64,000 nt of DNA, taken from an uncultured Eubacteriales bacterium. GTDB lineage: Bacteria; Bacillota; Clostridia; Oscillospirales; Acutalibacteraceae. Numbering within the stretch: position 1 is the stretch's first letter; each line of letters begins with the position of its first letter. Location of the stretch: NCBI GenBank assembly GCA_934445035.1, contig CAKSDI010000005.1, positions 62,001-126,000 on the forward strand, given 5' to 3'. Below the pieces are notes generated by a model. The model saw only the letters and a program-made list of their open reading frames with translations. It ran no database searches and was not told the origin of the DNA. A program made the translations under genes and the position numbers. Shown here piece by piece: positions 1 to 8,643 of the stretch.

Positions 1-788
1 TTACGGAGGCAGGCTTCGGAGCAGATCTCGGAGCAGAGAAATTTTTTGATATAAAGTGCAGAAAATCGGGATTAAGACCCGACGCCTGCGTTTTGGTTGC
101 AACAATAAGGGCGCTTAAAATGCACGGCGGAGTGGATAAAAAGCACCTAAATGAAGAAAACGAGGAAGCGCTTTTAAAGGGTATTCCTAATTTGATCAGG
201 CATTTATCGAACATAAAAAATGTTTATGGTTTGCCCGCAGTCGTTGCTCTGAACATTTTCCCGACCGATACAAAAAGGGAAATCGAAGTTATAACCGAAA
301 AATGCAAAGAGATAGGCGTAAATGTCGTTTTATCCGAGGCTTGGGAAAAAGGCGGAGAAGGAGCGAAAGCGCTCGCGCACGAAGCAGTGAGGTTATGCGA
401 AGAAGAAAAGCTCGATTTTAAATTTGCTTATGAAGATAATATAAGTATGAAAGAAAAGATCGAGGCTGTTGTCAAAAAGGTTTACGGCGGCGACGGAATA
501 GTTTTAACTTCGCAAACGCAAAAGCAGTTAAACGAGATAGAAAACTCGCCCTATTCATTACTTCCTGTTTGTATAGCGAAAACGCAGTACAGCTTTTCCG
601 ACGATCCTCTTAAATTAGGCGCGCCCGAGCATTTTACAGTGACTGTGAGAAACATTAAAATTTCCGCAGGCGCGGGATTTGCGGTGGTGCTGACCGGAAA
701 TATTCTTACTATGCCGGGACTTCCTAAAAAACCGGCGGCTGAAAATATCGACATAGATGAAAACGGAAAAATAACAGGTTTATTTTAA
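1..788 (+). CDS. fhs: Formate--tetrahydrofolate ligase, C-terminal part (5' end outside window)
   Basis: ATP-dependent ligation of formate to tetrahydrofolate, giving 10-formyl-THF in cytosolic one-carbon metabolism. The reading frame is open from base 3 and no start is visible, so this is the last ~260 residues of a family usually ~555 long. Recognisable conserved stretches are TEAGFGADLGAEKF at the left edge, VLVATIRALKMHGG, and the C-terminal GFAVVLTGNILTMPGLPKKP. An internal TTG at 93 is not a real start because homology continues upstream of it. A strong terminator follows, so the gene probably ends its own transcript. Confidence is high from the protein sequence. Confidence 0.97.
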   Translation, partial: TEAGFGADLGAEKFFDIKCRKSGLRPDACVLVATIRALKMHGGVDKKHLNEENEEALLKGIPNLIRHLSNIKNVYGLPAVVALNIFPTDTKREIEVITEKCKEIGVNVVLSEAWEKGGEGAKALAHEAVRLCEEEKLDFKFAYEDNISMKEKIEAVVKKVYGGDGIVLTSQTQKQLNEIENSPYSLLPVCIAKTQYSFSDDPLKLGAPEHFTVTVRNIKISAGAGFAVVLTGNILTMPGLPKKPAAENIDIDENGKITGLF

Positions 789-794
789 TATCTG

Positions 795-840
795 CCCGGC
801 GGCAAAGTTTTTAAGACTTTGCCGCCGGGTTCTATTATAT
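795..840 (+). terminator. Intrinsic terminator after fhs
   Basis: A 14-bp perfect stem (arms 795-808 and 816-829, GC-rich CCCGGCGGCAAAGT) with a 7-nt loop, followed by a T-rich tract. It sits 7 nt after the fhs stop. Confidence 0.9.
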
Positions 841-894
841 TTTAAAGGCTTAATTCATATAATTATTTTATATTTCACAAAAAGCGGTGAGAAA

Positions 895-1155
895 ATGATT
901 TGCAGAATTGACGAGCTTAAAAACAAGCAGGTCGTTTGTATAAACGACGGTTTTGTTTTAGGGTATATCGGCGATATTGAGCTTGATACCGAGTCGGGAG
1001 CTCTAACGGCAATTGTTATCTTCGGAAGACCTCGGCTTTTAGGACTTATAGGAAAACAGGATGATATTATTATTCCGTGGAAAGATATTAAGGTGATAGG
1101 GAAAGAAACGGTTTTGGTGACCGCCGATTCCTCAAAATACGCGGGTCTTATTTGA
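895..1155 (+). CDS. YlmC/YmxH family PRC-barrel protein
   Basis: An 86-residue protein consisting of one PRC-barrel-like domain (starts ICRIDELKNKQVVCI, ends DIKVIGKETVLVTAD). This size and sequence match the YlmC/YmxH family of Firmicutes, often annotated as sporulation-related; the molecular role is not known. A GGTGAG-type ribosome binding site precedes the ATG. It is monocistronic: a terminator lies upstream and a good promoter for glgB lies downstream. Confidence is high for the family and low for a precise function. Confidence 0.85.
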   Translation: MICRIDELKNKQVVCINDGFVLGYIGDIELDTESGALTAIVIFGRPRLLGLIGKQDDIIIPWKDIKVIGKETVLVTADSSKYAGLI

Positions 1156-1257
1156 AAATTGTTTCGCGGAGTTCAAAACACACCCGATTTTTGTGCAATT
1201 ATAACAAATATCGTCAAAAAATTTGTAACTCGCTCTCGGAAATTTAACAAAAATATA

Positions 1258-1286
1258 TTGAAAATCTTAAAAAATGCTGATATAAT
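1258..1286 (+). promoter_or_regulatory. Sigma-A type promoter for the glg operon
   Basis: TTGAAA (1258-1263), 17-bp spacer, TATAAT (1281-1286). It lies 43 nt before the glgB start codon and is the only good promoter seen before the glycogen genes. Confidence 0.8.
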
Positions 1287-1328
1287 AAAATAAAGATTTA
1301 AAAGATTTTCAGTGAAGGGGAATTTGAA

Positions 1329-3209
1329 ATGGAAAAATATTTTCCGGATTTTGAAAACACGGTAAAATCCGACGCTTACAAGCACCTAGGATCATTTTTC
1401 GCTAAGTCGTACACGATTTTCCGCGTGTGGGCTCCGAATGCAAAAAGAGTGAGCGTGGCAGGAGATTTCAATAATTGGAATACCGATGTTTCCCCGATGA
1501 AAAATATCGGCGGAGGAGTTTTCGAGGCGAAGATAAAGGGCGTTAAAGAATATGACTGCTATAAATATGCGGTAACAGGACCTAATGGTAAAACTATTCT
1601 TAAAAGCGATCCTTATGCGCGCCATTTTCAGACAGCTCCGGAAAACGCTTCAAAAATTTATGCCGAGCATAATTTTGAATGGACCGACGCTGAATACAAA
1701 GCCGAAAAGCACAAAAAGGTGGTTTATTCCTCGCCTGTCAATATTTACGAGGTGCATTTGGGCTCCTGGATGAAAAACAGCGACGGAAGCTTTCTCGACT
1801 ATGAAACGGCGGCTAAAAAGCTTTCAAAATATGTTAAAAAAATGGGATATACTCACATTGAGCTTATGCCTATAACCGAATTTCCTTTTGAGGGCTCGTG
1901 GGGATATCAGGTGAGCGGATATTTTGCTCCTACTTCAAGATACGGAACTCCCGACGCTTTCAAAAAATTCGTGGATATAATGCACAGCCAGAATATCGGC
2001 GTTATCCTTGATTGGGTGCCGGCTCATTTCCCTAAAGACGAATTCGGGCTTTACAGGTTTGACGGTACGCCGCAGTATGAGTATTCCGACGAGCGAAAGG
2101 GCGAGCATAAGGAATGGGGAACCGTGGTGTTTGATTACGGCAAGCCCGCAGTTATGAGTTTCCTTATTTCAAGCGCTGTTTTTTGGATAAAGGAATTCCA
2201 TATCGACGGAATAAGGGTAGACGCGGTCGCCTCTATGCTTTATCTTGATTACGGAAGAAAAGACGGCGAATGGGTGCCTAATTCTTACGGAGGAAGAGAA
2301 AATCTTGAGGCTGTGGAATTTTTAAGACAGGTAAACAAAGCCGCATTTGAGGCGGATCCCGATATTCTTATGATAGCGGAAGAGTCAACTGCTTGGCCGA
2401 TGGTAACAAAGCCCGCGTTTGACGGCGGACTCGGATTTAATTTCAAATGGAATATGGGCTGGATGAACGATATGTTAAGATATATGTCGCTCGATCCGCT
2501 TTTCAGAAAGCATAATCACGATTGTCTGACATTTTCTTTCTTCTATGCTTTTTCGGAAAACTTTATTCTTCCGATCTCGCACGATGAAGTGGTACACGGA
2601 AAATGCTCTATGATAGAGAAAATGCCGGGTGATTATGAAGATAAATTCAGATCTCTTCGGGCTTTCTACGCATATATGATGGCTCACCCGGGCAAAAAAC
2701 TGCTTTTTATGGGTCAGGAATTTGCCCAATTTATCGAATGGGATTACAAAAAAGAACTCGATTGGCTTTTGCTTGATTATGAGTCACACAAGAAAATGCA
2801 GAGGTATGTGGAAAAGCTTAATAAATTCTATCTTGCCTGCAAGCCTTTATGGGAGATAGATTATTCGTGGGACGGCTTTAAATGGATATCTAACGACGAT
2901 AATTCACAAAGCATAATAGCTTTCAGAAGAATAGATGACGACGGTGCCGAGATAGTCTGCCTTTGCAATTTCGTACCCGTGGCAAGAAGCGGATACAGAA
3001 TAGGGGTAGAAAGAAAAGGAACCTACAAAGAGGTATTTTCTTCCGATTTCAAGGAATTCGGCGGAGGAACAGAATTGCCGAGATCATATAAAAGCGAAAA
3101 GATCCCTATGCACGGATATGAAAATTCGATAGCGGTTGAAATTCCGCCGCTTTCGGTAATTTATTATAAAGCGCCTGCTAAAAGAAAATCTAAGAATGAT
3201 AATAAATAG
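1329..3209 (+). CDS. glgB: 1,4-alpha-glucan branching enzyme (GH13)
   Basis: Makes the alpha-1,6 branches of glycogen in the cytosol. The 626-residue protein has the usual order: N-terminal CBM48/Ig-like domain (~25-110, with FRVWAPNAKRVSVAGDFNNW), GH13 barrel, and C-terminal beta domain. Visible catalytic residues are nucleophile D298 (GIRVDAVASMLY), acid/base E351 (ILMIAEESTAW) and transition-state D419 (PISHDEVVHG). The ATG is preceded by GAAGGGGA. It is the first gene of glgB-glgC-glgD-glgA, with a promoter just upstream. Length is normal for a bacterial branching enzyme. Confidence 0.97.
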   Translation: MEKYFPDFENTVKSDAYKHLGSFFAKSYTIFRVWAPNAKRVSVAGDFNNWNTDVSPMKNIGGGVFEAKIKGVKEYDCYKYAVTGPNGKTILKSDPYARHFQTAPENASKIYAEHNFEWTDAEYKAEKHKKVVYSSPVNIYEVHLGSWMKNSDGSFLDYETAAKKLSKYVKKMGYTHIELMPITEFPFEGSWGYQVSGYFAPTSRYGTPDAFKKFVDIMHSQNIGVILDWVPAHFPKDEFGLYRFDGTPQYEYSDERKGEHKEWGTVVFDYGKPAVMSFLISSAVFWIKEFHIDGIRVDAVASMLYLDYGRKDGEWVPNSYGGRENLEAVEFLRQVNKAAFEADPDILMIAEESTAWPMVTKPAFDGGLGFNFKWNMGWMNDMLRYMSLDPLFRKHNHDCLTFSFFYAFSENFILPISHDEVVHGKCSMIEKMPGDYEDKFRSLRAFYAYMMAHPGKKLLFMGQEFAQFIEWDYKKELDWLLLDYESHKKMQRYVEKLNKFYLACKPLWEIDYSWDGFKWISNDDNSQSIIAFRRIDDDGAEIVCLCNFVPVARSGYRIGVERKGTYKEVFSSDFKEFGGGTELPRSYKSEKIPMHGYENSIAVEIPPLSVIYYKAPAKRKSKNDNK

Positions 3210-3220
3210 GAGATGTTGTT

Positions 3221-4435
3221 GTGTCTAAGAAAAAATGCGTAGCAATGCTTCTCGCGGGAGGTCAGGGAAGCAGATTAGGAGTGCTTACTTCTAAAATCGC
3301 AAAGCCTGCGGTGCCTTACGGCGGAAAATACCGCATTATCGACTTCCCACTTTCAAACTGCTCGAATTCGGGTATTGATACCGTCGGAATTCTGACGCAG
3401 TATAAGCCTCTTGAGCTTAACGATTATGTTTCTTCGGGAAAGCCGTGGGATCTTGACAGGACAAACGGCGGCGTGCATATTCTGCCTCCTTATCAGGGTC
3501 AAAAAGGCGGCGATTGGTACAGAGGAACTGCCAACGCTATCTATCAAAATCTCGGATTTATCGAAAGATACGATCCTGAATATGTGCTTATATTATCGGG
3601 CGATCATATTTATAAAATGGATTATTCGAAAATGATAGAGGCTCATAAAAAGACCGGATCCGCCTGCACTATTTCTGTTTTGGAAGTGCCGATGGAAGAG
3701 GCTTCAAGATTCGGAATAATGAATGTGAGAGATGACGGATCCATTTACGAATTCGAAGAAAAGCCGAAAAATCCGAAATCAAATCTTGCATCTATGGGAA
3801 TATATGTATTTTCCTGGGATAAGCTTAAAAAATATCTTACCGAAGACGAAGAAAACGAAAACTCTTCTAATGATTTCGGAAAAGATGTTATCCCGGCTAT
3901 GCTTTCGGCGGGCGAAAAGCTCACGGCATACAGGTTTGAAGGATATTGGAAAGATGTCGGAACGGTCGACTCTCTTTGGGAGGCAAATCTCGATCTATTA
4001 AATCCCAAAATAAATCTTGACCTTTCGGATCCCGACTGGAGAATATATTCTAAAAACGAATGCTTCCCGCCGCAGTTTATCGACAGCTGCGCGAAGGTTG
4101 AAAATTCGCTTATAACCGACGGCTGTTCGGTAAGCGGAGAGCTTGATTATTCGGTGCTGTTTGAGAATGTTACCGTCGAAGAGGGAGCGAAAGTTGAATA
4201 TTCGCTCGTAATGCCGGGCGCGGTCATTAAAAAAGGCGCGCACATAAAATATTCGATAATAGCGGAGAATGTTACTGTCGAAGAAAACGCGGTCATCGGA
4301 GCGGAGCCTGATGTGAACGGATCAGACGCTTGGGGAATAACCGTTATAGGCGACGGGCTGAATGTCGGTAAGAACTCAAAAATAGGACCTAAGCTTATGA
4401 TAACCGAAAATGTTAAGGACGGTGAAATAAAATGA
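3221..4435 (+). CDS. glgC: Glucose-1-phosphate adenylyltransferase, catalytic subunit
   Basis: Forms ADP-glucose from ATP and glucose-1-phosphate, the committed step of glycogen synthesis. The 404-residue protein starts at a GTG 6 nt after AGGAGA. The nucleotidyltransferase domain carries GGQGSRLGVLT and AKPAVPYGGKYRIIDF. The last ~120 residues are a left-handed beta-helix with repeated short hexapeptide-like turns (SLITDGCSV, SIIAENVTV). It overlaps glgD by four bases (ATGA), which implies translational coupling and fits the GlgC/GlgD heteromer of Firmicutes. Confidence 0.97.
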   Translation: MSKKKCVAMLLAGGQGSRLGVLTSKIAKPAVPYGGKYRIIDFPLSNCSNSGIDTVGILTQYKPLELNDYVSSGKPWDLDRTNGGVHILPPYQGQKGGDWYRGTANAIYQNLGFIERYDPEYVLILSGDHIYKMDYSKMIEAHKKTGSACTISVLEVPMEEASRFGIMNVRDDGSIYEFEEKPKNPKSNLASMGIYVFSWDKLKKYLTEDEENENSSNDFGKDVIPAMLSAGEKLTAYRFEGYWKDVGTVDSLWEANLDLLNPKINLDLSDPDWRIYSKNECFPPQFIDSCAKVENSLITDGCSVSGELDYSVLFENVTVEEGAKVEYSLVMPGAVIKKGAHIKYSIIAENVTVEENAVIGAEPDVNGSDAWGITVIGDGLNVGKNSKIGPKLMITENVKDGEIK

Positions 4436-5550
4436 CCAATTCAAAAGCGGCGGCGCTTGTTTTTGCTAATACCAAGGATTCGCTTTTAGGCGAGCTTACG
4501 AAGATAAGGTCAATGGCTTCTGTTCCTTTCGGAGCGAGATACAGAATTATAGATTTTGCGCTTTCAAATCTTGTTAATGCAGGAATAATAAACATAGGAA
4601 TTATAACAAAATCAAATTATAAATCTCTTATGGATCATATGGGCAGCGGAATTTTCTGGGATCTTGACAGAAAGCAGGGAGGACTTCATCTTCTTCCGCC
4701 TTTCAGCTCTAATTACAACAAAAGGTATGACGGAATAATCGAGGCGCTTTACGGCGGAAGAGATTTTATCGACCGCTGCGGCGCGGAGGATATAGTTATC
4801 TGCGCGGGCGATCTTATCGCCAATGTGGATATAGAATCAGCCTTAGCTTTCCACAAAGAAAAGGAAGCTGATGTGACATTTATCTGTGCCGAGGGAGAAA
4901 GCCCCGACAAGCATTCCGAAACCCCGATAATCGAATGCGGCGGCGACGGAAAAATAGAAAAGATCACATATTCTTCAGCTTCAAAAAGCAATGTTTTATT
5001 CGGAACGGGACTTACGATAATCAAATCTGAGCTTCTTAAAACTTTGGTTGTTTATGGATATGAAAACAATATAAGAAATCTTAACAGCGATATCCTTGCA
5101 AGAAAGCTCAATTCTTTAAAGGAATATGCATTTATCCACAAAGGTTATGTCGGAGTTGCGGACAGCATTAAAAAATACTATGATCTCAGTATGGCGCTTC
5201 TTGATCCCGAAAACAGGAAGGATCTCTTTAATCCGGACCGCCCTGTTATGACAAAGATCAGAGATGATATGCCTACGAGATACGGAATAAACGCCGAGGT
5301 ATCTAACTGCATTATTGCAGACGGATGCGTTATTGAGGGCACTGTAAAGAACAGTATTCTTTTCAGGGGAGTTAAAGTCGGCAAAAATACCGTTATCGAA
5401 AACTCAATTATTATGCAGGAGGGCAAGATCGAAGATAATGCCTCGCTTAATTATCTTATAGCAGACAAAAATGTTCGTATAAGCTCGGATGTTGTAATGA
5501 AAGGTACTTCTTTAAAACCTATTATAATTGAGAAAAATGTGAAAATCTGA
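4432..5550 (+). CDS. glgD: Glucose-1-phosphate adenylyltransferase, GlgD subunit
   Basis: A 372-residue paralogue of the preceding GlgC. It keeps the sugar-nucleotide fold (ASVPFGARYRIIDFALSN) and the C-terminal beta-helix. The glycine-rich GGxGxRL loop is replaced by VFANTKDSLLGELT, so the subunit is probably not catalytic itself. In Firmicutes GlgD binds GlgC and raises its activity (family knowledge). Start and stop of the pair overlap as ATGA. glgA follows after 20 bp, behind GAAAGGAAAG. Confidence 0.95.
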   Translation: MTNSKAAALVFANTKDSLLGELTKIRSMASVPFGARYRIIDFALSNLVNAGIINIGIITKSNYKSLMDHMGSGIFWDLDRKQGGLHLLPPFSSNYNKRYDGIIEALYGGRDFIDRCGAEDIVICAGDLIANVDIESALAFHKEKEADVTFICAEGESPDKHSETPIIECGGDGKIEKITYSSASKSNVLFGTGLTIIKSELLKTLVVYGYENNIRNLNSDILARKLNSLKEYAFIHKGYVGVADSIKKYYDLSMALLDPENRKDLFNPDRPVMTKIRDDMPTRYGINAEVSNCIIADGCVIEGTVKNSILFRGVKVGKNTVIENSIIMQEGKIEDNASLNYLIADKNVRISSDVVMKGTSLKPIIIEKNVKI

Positions 5551-5570
5551 GTTTTGAAAGGAAAGAAAAT

Positions 5571-6992
5571 ATGAAGGTTTTATTTGCAACGAGCGAAGCT
5601 TTGCCTTTTGCAATGTCGGGAGGTCTTGCCGATGTTTCGGGAGCGCTGCCGAAAGCTTTGAGGCGGAGAATGATAGGAGCAAGAGTGGTTATGCCTCTTT
5701 ATTCCTGCATTCCCGATGAATTAAGAGAAAAAATGACATTTTTATGTCATTTCACCGTTCCTGTTTCCTGGCGGAGGCAGTATTGCGGAGTATTCGAAGC
5801 TCATATGAACGGGGTTATCTATTATTTCCTCGATAATCAGTACTATTTTAAAAGAGACGGTCTTTACGGTCATTATGACGACGCCGAGCGGTTTGCTTTC
5901 TTTTCAAGAGCCGTTCTTGAAATGCTTCAGCATATTCCCTTTATGCCTGATATTATCCACTGCAACGATTGGCAGACGGCAATGATACCCGTTTATTTAA
6001 ATGAATTTTATAAATTCGACGGGCTATATGCTAATATCAAGACCGTGTTTACCATTCACAACATTCAGTATCAGGGCAAATACGGCAGGGAGCTTTATTC
6101 AGATGTTTTAGGTCTTCCCGAGGGAAGAGAGTCCATTATGGAATATGACGGCTGCGTTAACCTTATGAAAGGCGCGATACAGTGTGCGGATAAGGTTACG
6201 ACCGTATCTCCTACCTATGCGAAAGAGATTCTGGATCCATATTATTCTCACGGACTTGACAATATTTTAAAGCAGTTTACATTTAAGCTTACGGGCATTG
6301 TAAACGGAATAGATTACGATGTTTATAATCCCTTGACCGATACCTTTATTTATAAGAACTATTCCGAGGAAACATTAAAAGACAAAGCCTTTAATAAGAA
6401 AAAGCTTCAGGAGGATATGGGGCTTAGCGTAAACAAGGATACTCCTCTTATCGGAATGGTCACAAGGCTTGTAAAACATAAGGGAATAGATCTTGTTAAG
6501 TGCGTATTTGAAGATATGCTCCAGGGCGATGTTCAGTTTGTTATTTTAGGCTCGGGAGAATGGGAATTTGAAACATTTTTCTATGAAATGCATAACAGAT
6601 ATCCCGATAAGGTCGGTCTTAAATTAGGATTTGATCAAAATCTTGCGCATAAGATATATGCCGGCTCCGATATTTTCTTAATGCCGAGCAAGAGCGAGCC
6701 CTGCGGACTTGCGCAGATGGTAGCTTTAAGATACGGCACAATTCCAATCGTAAGAAAAACAGGCGGACTAAACGACACTATCACCGACAGCGGCGACGGT
6801 GTGGGCAACGGATTTACCTTTGAAAATTACAATGCCCACGATATGCAGAACGCCGTTTGGAGAGCTGTTGAGGGATATAAGGATAAAAACGGATTTAATA
6901 TAATGAGAAAGCGCGCAATGGAGTGCAATAACAGCTGGGCGGCTTCGGCAAACGCTTATATCAGGCTTTATAAGGAAATGCTCGGCAAATAA
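5571..6992 (+). CDS. glgA: Glycogen synthase (GT5)
   Basis: Transfers glucose from ADP-glucose onto the growing alpha-1,4-glucan. The 473-residue length fits the family. The N-terminal Rossmann domain starts MKVLFATSEALPFAMSGGLADV, so the usual KTGGL motif reads M15-S-G-G-L and the family's Lys15 is absent. The C-terminal domain keeps TRLVKHKG (the Arg/Lys phosphate-binding pair), SKSEPCGLAQM (catalytic-site Glu) and KTGGLNDTI. It is the last glg gene, and uppP starts immediately after it. Function is confident; the K15 change is noted as a finding. Confidence 0.95.
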   Translation: MKVLFATSEALPFAMSGGLADVSGALPKALRRRMIGARVVMPLYSCIPDELREKMTFLCHFTVPVSWRRQYCGVFEAHMNGVIYYFLDNQYYFKRDGLYGHYDDAERFAFFSRAVLEMLQHIPFMPDIIHCNDWQTAMIPVYLNEFYKFDGLYANIKTVFTIHNIQYQGKYGRELYSDVLGLPEGRESIMEYDGCVNLMKGAIQCADKVTTVSPTYAKEILDPYYSHGLDNILKQFTFKLTGIVNGIDYDVYNPLTDTFIYKNYSEETLKDKAFNKKKLQEDMGLSVNKDTPLIGMVTRLVKHKGIDLVKCVFEDMLQGDVQFVILGSGEWEFETFFYEMHNRYPDKVGLKLGFDQNLAHKIYAGSDIFLMPSKSEPCGLAQMVALRYGTIPIVRKTGGLNDTITDSGDGVGNGFTFENYNAHDMQNAVWRAVEGYKDKNGFNIMRKRAMECNNSWAASANAYIRLYKEMLGK

Positions 6993-6993
6993 G

Positions 6994-7815
6994 GTGATGA
7001 CTTTGGCAGAAATATTAAAATCTATTTTTTTAGGTATAGTTCAGGGACTTACGGAGTTTTTACCGGTTTCAAGCTCTGCGCACCTTAATATTTTCCCATG
7101 GCTTTTTAAATGGGACACGATACCCGATTCCTTTGACCTTGCTCTGCATATAGGAACGCTGTTTGCGATTCTTATATTCTTTTACAAGGATTGGATAGCG
7201 CTTATTAAAGGCGGGTATAAAACGGTCGTTAAAAAAGAAAAAAATACAAACGGCAGGCTTTTCTGGCTGATAGTTTTTGCAACTATTCCGGCAGGCGTTT
7301 TGGGGCTCGTTTTTGAAAAAATCGTGGAAAAGCTTGTAAATAATGATCTTAATATTGAAATGATCATTATTTCGGCGGCGCTGATAATTATGGGCGTGAT
7401 CTTATACATAGTTGATAAAAACGCGAAGTCCACGGTTTCCTATAAAAAAATGCCCGCAAAATCGGCACTTGCTATAGGAACTTCTCAGGCGCTTGCGGCG
7501 GCAATTCCCGGAGTTTCAAGATCGGGGATTACGATAACCGTTTCAAGAGCCTGCGGGCTTGACCGCGAGAGCGCGGCAAAGTATTCGTTTTTGCTTTCCG
7601 CACCTATCGTTGCGGCGGCAGCGCTTGTGAAGATCAAGGATTTCAGCTTTGATATGCAGTTCTTTGCAGGAGTGCTTGCAAGCTTTATTTCGGGGATGCT
7701 CGTAATAAAATTTTTAATGGGTTTTGTTAAAAACCGCAGTTATAAAGTATTCGCGGTTTACAGAGTTATTTTCGGATTGTTTATTTTAGCCGTTGCAATT
7801 ATAAGAATGTTTTAA
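6994..7815 (+). CDS. uppP: Undecaprenyl-diphosphatase
   Basis: Membrane phosphatase that recycles undecaprenyl diphosphate for cell-wall synthesis and can confer bacitracin tolerance. The ~270-residue protein has several hydrophobic helices and both signature motifs, GLTEFLPVSSSAHL and IPGVSRSGITITVSR. The start is ambiguous. GTG 6994 and ATG 6997 overlap the AAGGTGAT ribosome binding site, which fits a TTG at 7003 better. It may be transcribed with the glg operon, since no promoter is seen in the 1-bp gap. Confidence 0.95.
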   Translation: MMTLAEILKSIFLGIVQGLTEFLPVSSSAHLNIFPWLFKWDTIPDSFDLALHIGTLFAILIFFYKDWIALIKGGYKTVVKKEKNTNGRLFWLIVFATIPAGVLGLVFEKIVEKLVNNDLNIEMIIISAALIIMGVILYIVDKNAKSTVSYKKMPAKSALAIGTSQALAAAIPGVSRSGITITVSRACGLDRESAAKYSFLLSAPIVAAAALVKIKDFSFDMQFFAGVLASFISGMLVIKFLMGFVKNRSYKVFAVYRVIFGLFILAVAIIRMF

Positions 7816-7856
7816 AAAAAGCTGCTTTTGGAAGTTTCCAAAAGCAGCTTTTTTTA
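7814..7856. terminator. Bidirectional terminator between uppP and mazF
   Basis: Hairpin with ~13-bp arms GCTGCTTTTGGAA/TTCCAAAAGCAGC, flanked by an A-run on the left and a T-run on the right. It can therefore stop transcription from both converging genes, and it overlaps the mazF 3' end. Confidence 0.88.
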
Positions 7857-8216
7857 TAATATTTCCGTATTATCGGGAAGACCGAAGCTTACGCTCAGCG
7901 CGTGGTCCACAAGATTCATTGAAGAGCCGTCAAGACTTCCCATTTTTTCTTTGAGTCTTCTTTTATCTATAGTTCTTACCTGTTCGAGAAGTACTATTGA
8001 GTCTTTCATAAGTCCGCACCCGTCGGCGCTTACTCTGATATGGGTGGGAAGCTCGTTTTTATCGCTTTGGCTCGTTATTGCCGCGGCGATAACAGTCGGG
8101 CTGTATCTGTTGCCGATATCGTTCTGAACTATAAGTACCGGTCTTATCCCGCCCTGCTCCGAGCCTACCACCGGGCTTAAATCGGCATAAAAAATATCTC
8201 CGCGCTTTATACTCAT
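7854..8216 (-). CDS. mazF: MazF/EndoA family mRNA endoribonuclease toxin
   Basis: Sequence-specific mRNA interferase of the PemK/MazF family. The 120-residue protein is close to Bacillus EndoA in its first half: KRGDIFYADLSPVVGSEQGG, then RPVLIVQNDIGNRYSPTV. R25 and T48, the catalytic pair known in the Bacillus enzyme, are present. No MazE-like antitoxin gene is visible in the 427 bases upstream, so the antitoxin is absent, distant or unrecognised. A GGAGAG ribosome binding site precedes the ATG. The gene converges with uppP over a shared terminator. Confidence 0.93.
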   Translation of the reverse strand: MSIKRGDIFYADLSPVVGSEQGGIRPVLIVQNDIGNRYSPTVIAAAITSQSDKNELPTHIRVSADGCGLMKDSIVLLEQVRTIDKRRLKEKMGSLDGSSMNLVDHALSVSFGLPDNTEIL

Positions 8217-8643
8217 TTTTATTTCACTCTCCGAATAACTTTAACTTGTATTTATATTCTTGACACTGCTTTTAAAAAATATTCGATTTTAATAATCAGA
8301 TATTTATTGTCCTTATATTTCATACTATGAGCGAAATAAAAAAGCTGTGAAAAGAGGGGACCTCTGAGCGTGTCGGAAAAGTCGACACGCTCTTGGACGG
8401 GAATGCCGCTCGAAAGAAAATCAAAGATTTTCTTAACTGCGCTCTATCCCCGCCAATACCACCCCAGTGTCCTTGAAAAACCGCTTATGATACGCGGTTT
8501 TTCGCTTACAAGGTGTTTTTTCGCCGCACATGTCAGCGAAAAAACGAAAATGCGGCGTAACCGCCGCAAGAGTGAACTTTGAGGTTTATCGACAGACTGA
8601 GAGGACCGCTTTAATAAAGCGGTCCTCTTAAATTGTATCATTT
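8217..8643. other. Gene-free intergenic island with serial hairpins
   Basis: I see no credible gene here. Between 8366 and 8628 there are at least six inverted repeats: 8366-8375/8383-8392 (GAGCGTGTCG), 8414-8422/8426-8434 (AAGAAAATC), 8475-8484/8494-8503 (GAAAAACCGC), 8516-8524/8536-8544 (TTTTTTCGC), 8551-8557/8562-8568 (TGCGGCG) and 8600-8612/8616-8628 (AGAGGACCGCTTT). The last one probably terminates the DUF11 gene on the minus strand. The rest could be a structured RNA or a decayed repeat element. Confidence 0.6.

Noticed and set aside
8370..8582. Small protein gene in the hairpin island
   Set aside because: No ribosome binding site, unusual composition, and the frame runs through several inverted repeats.
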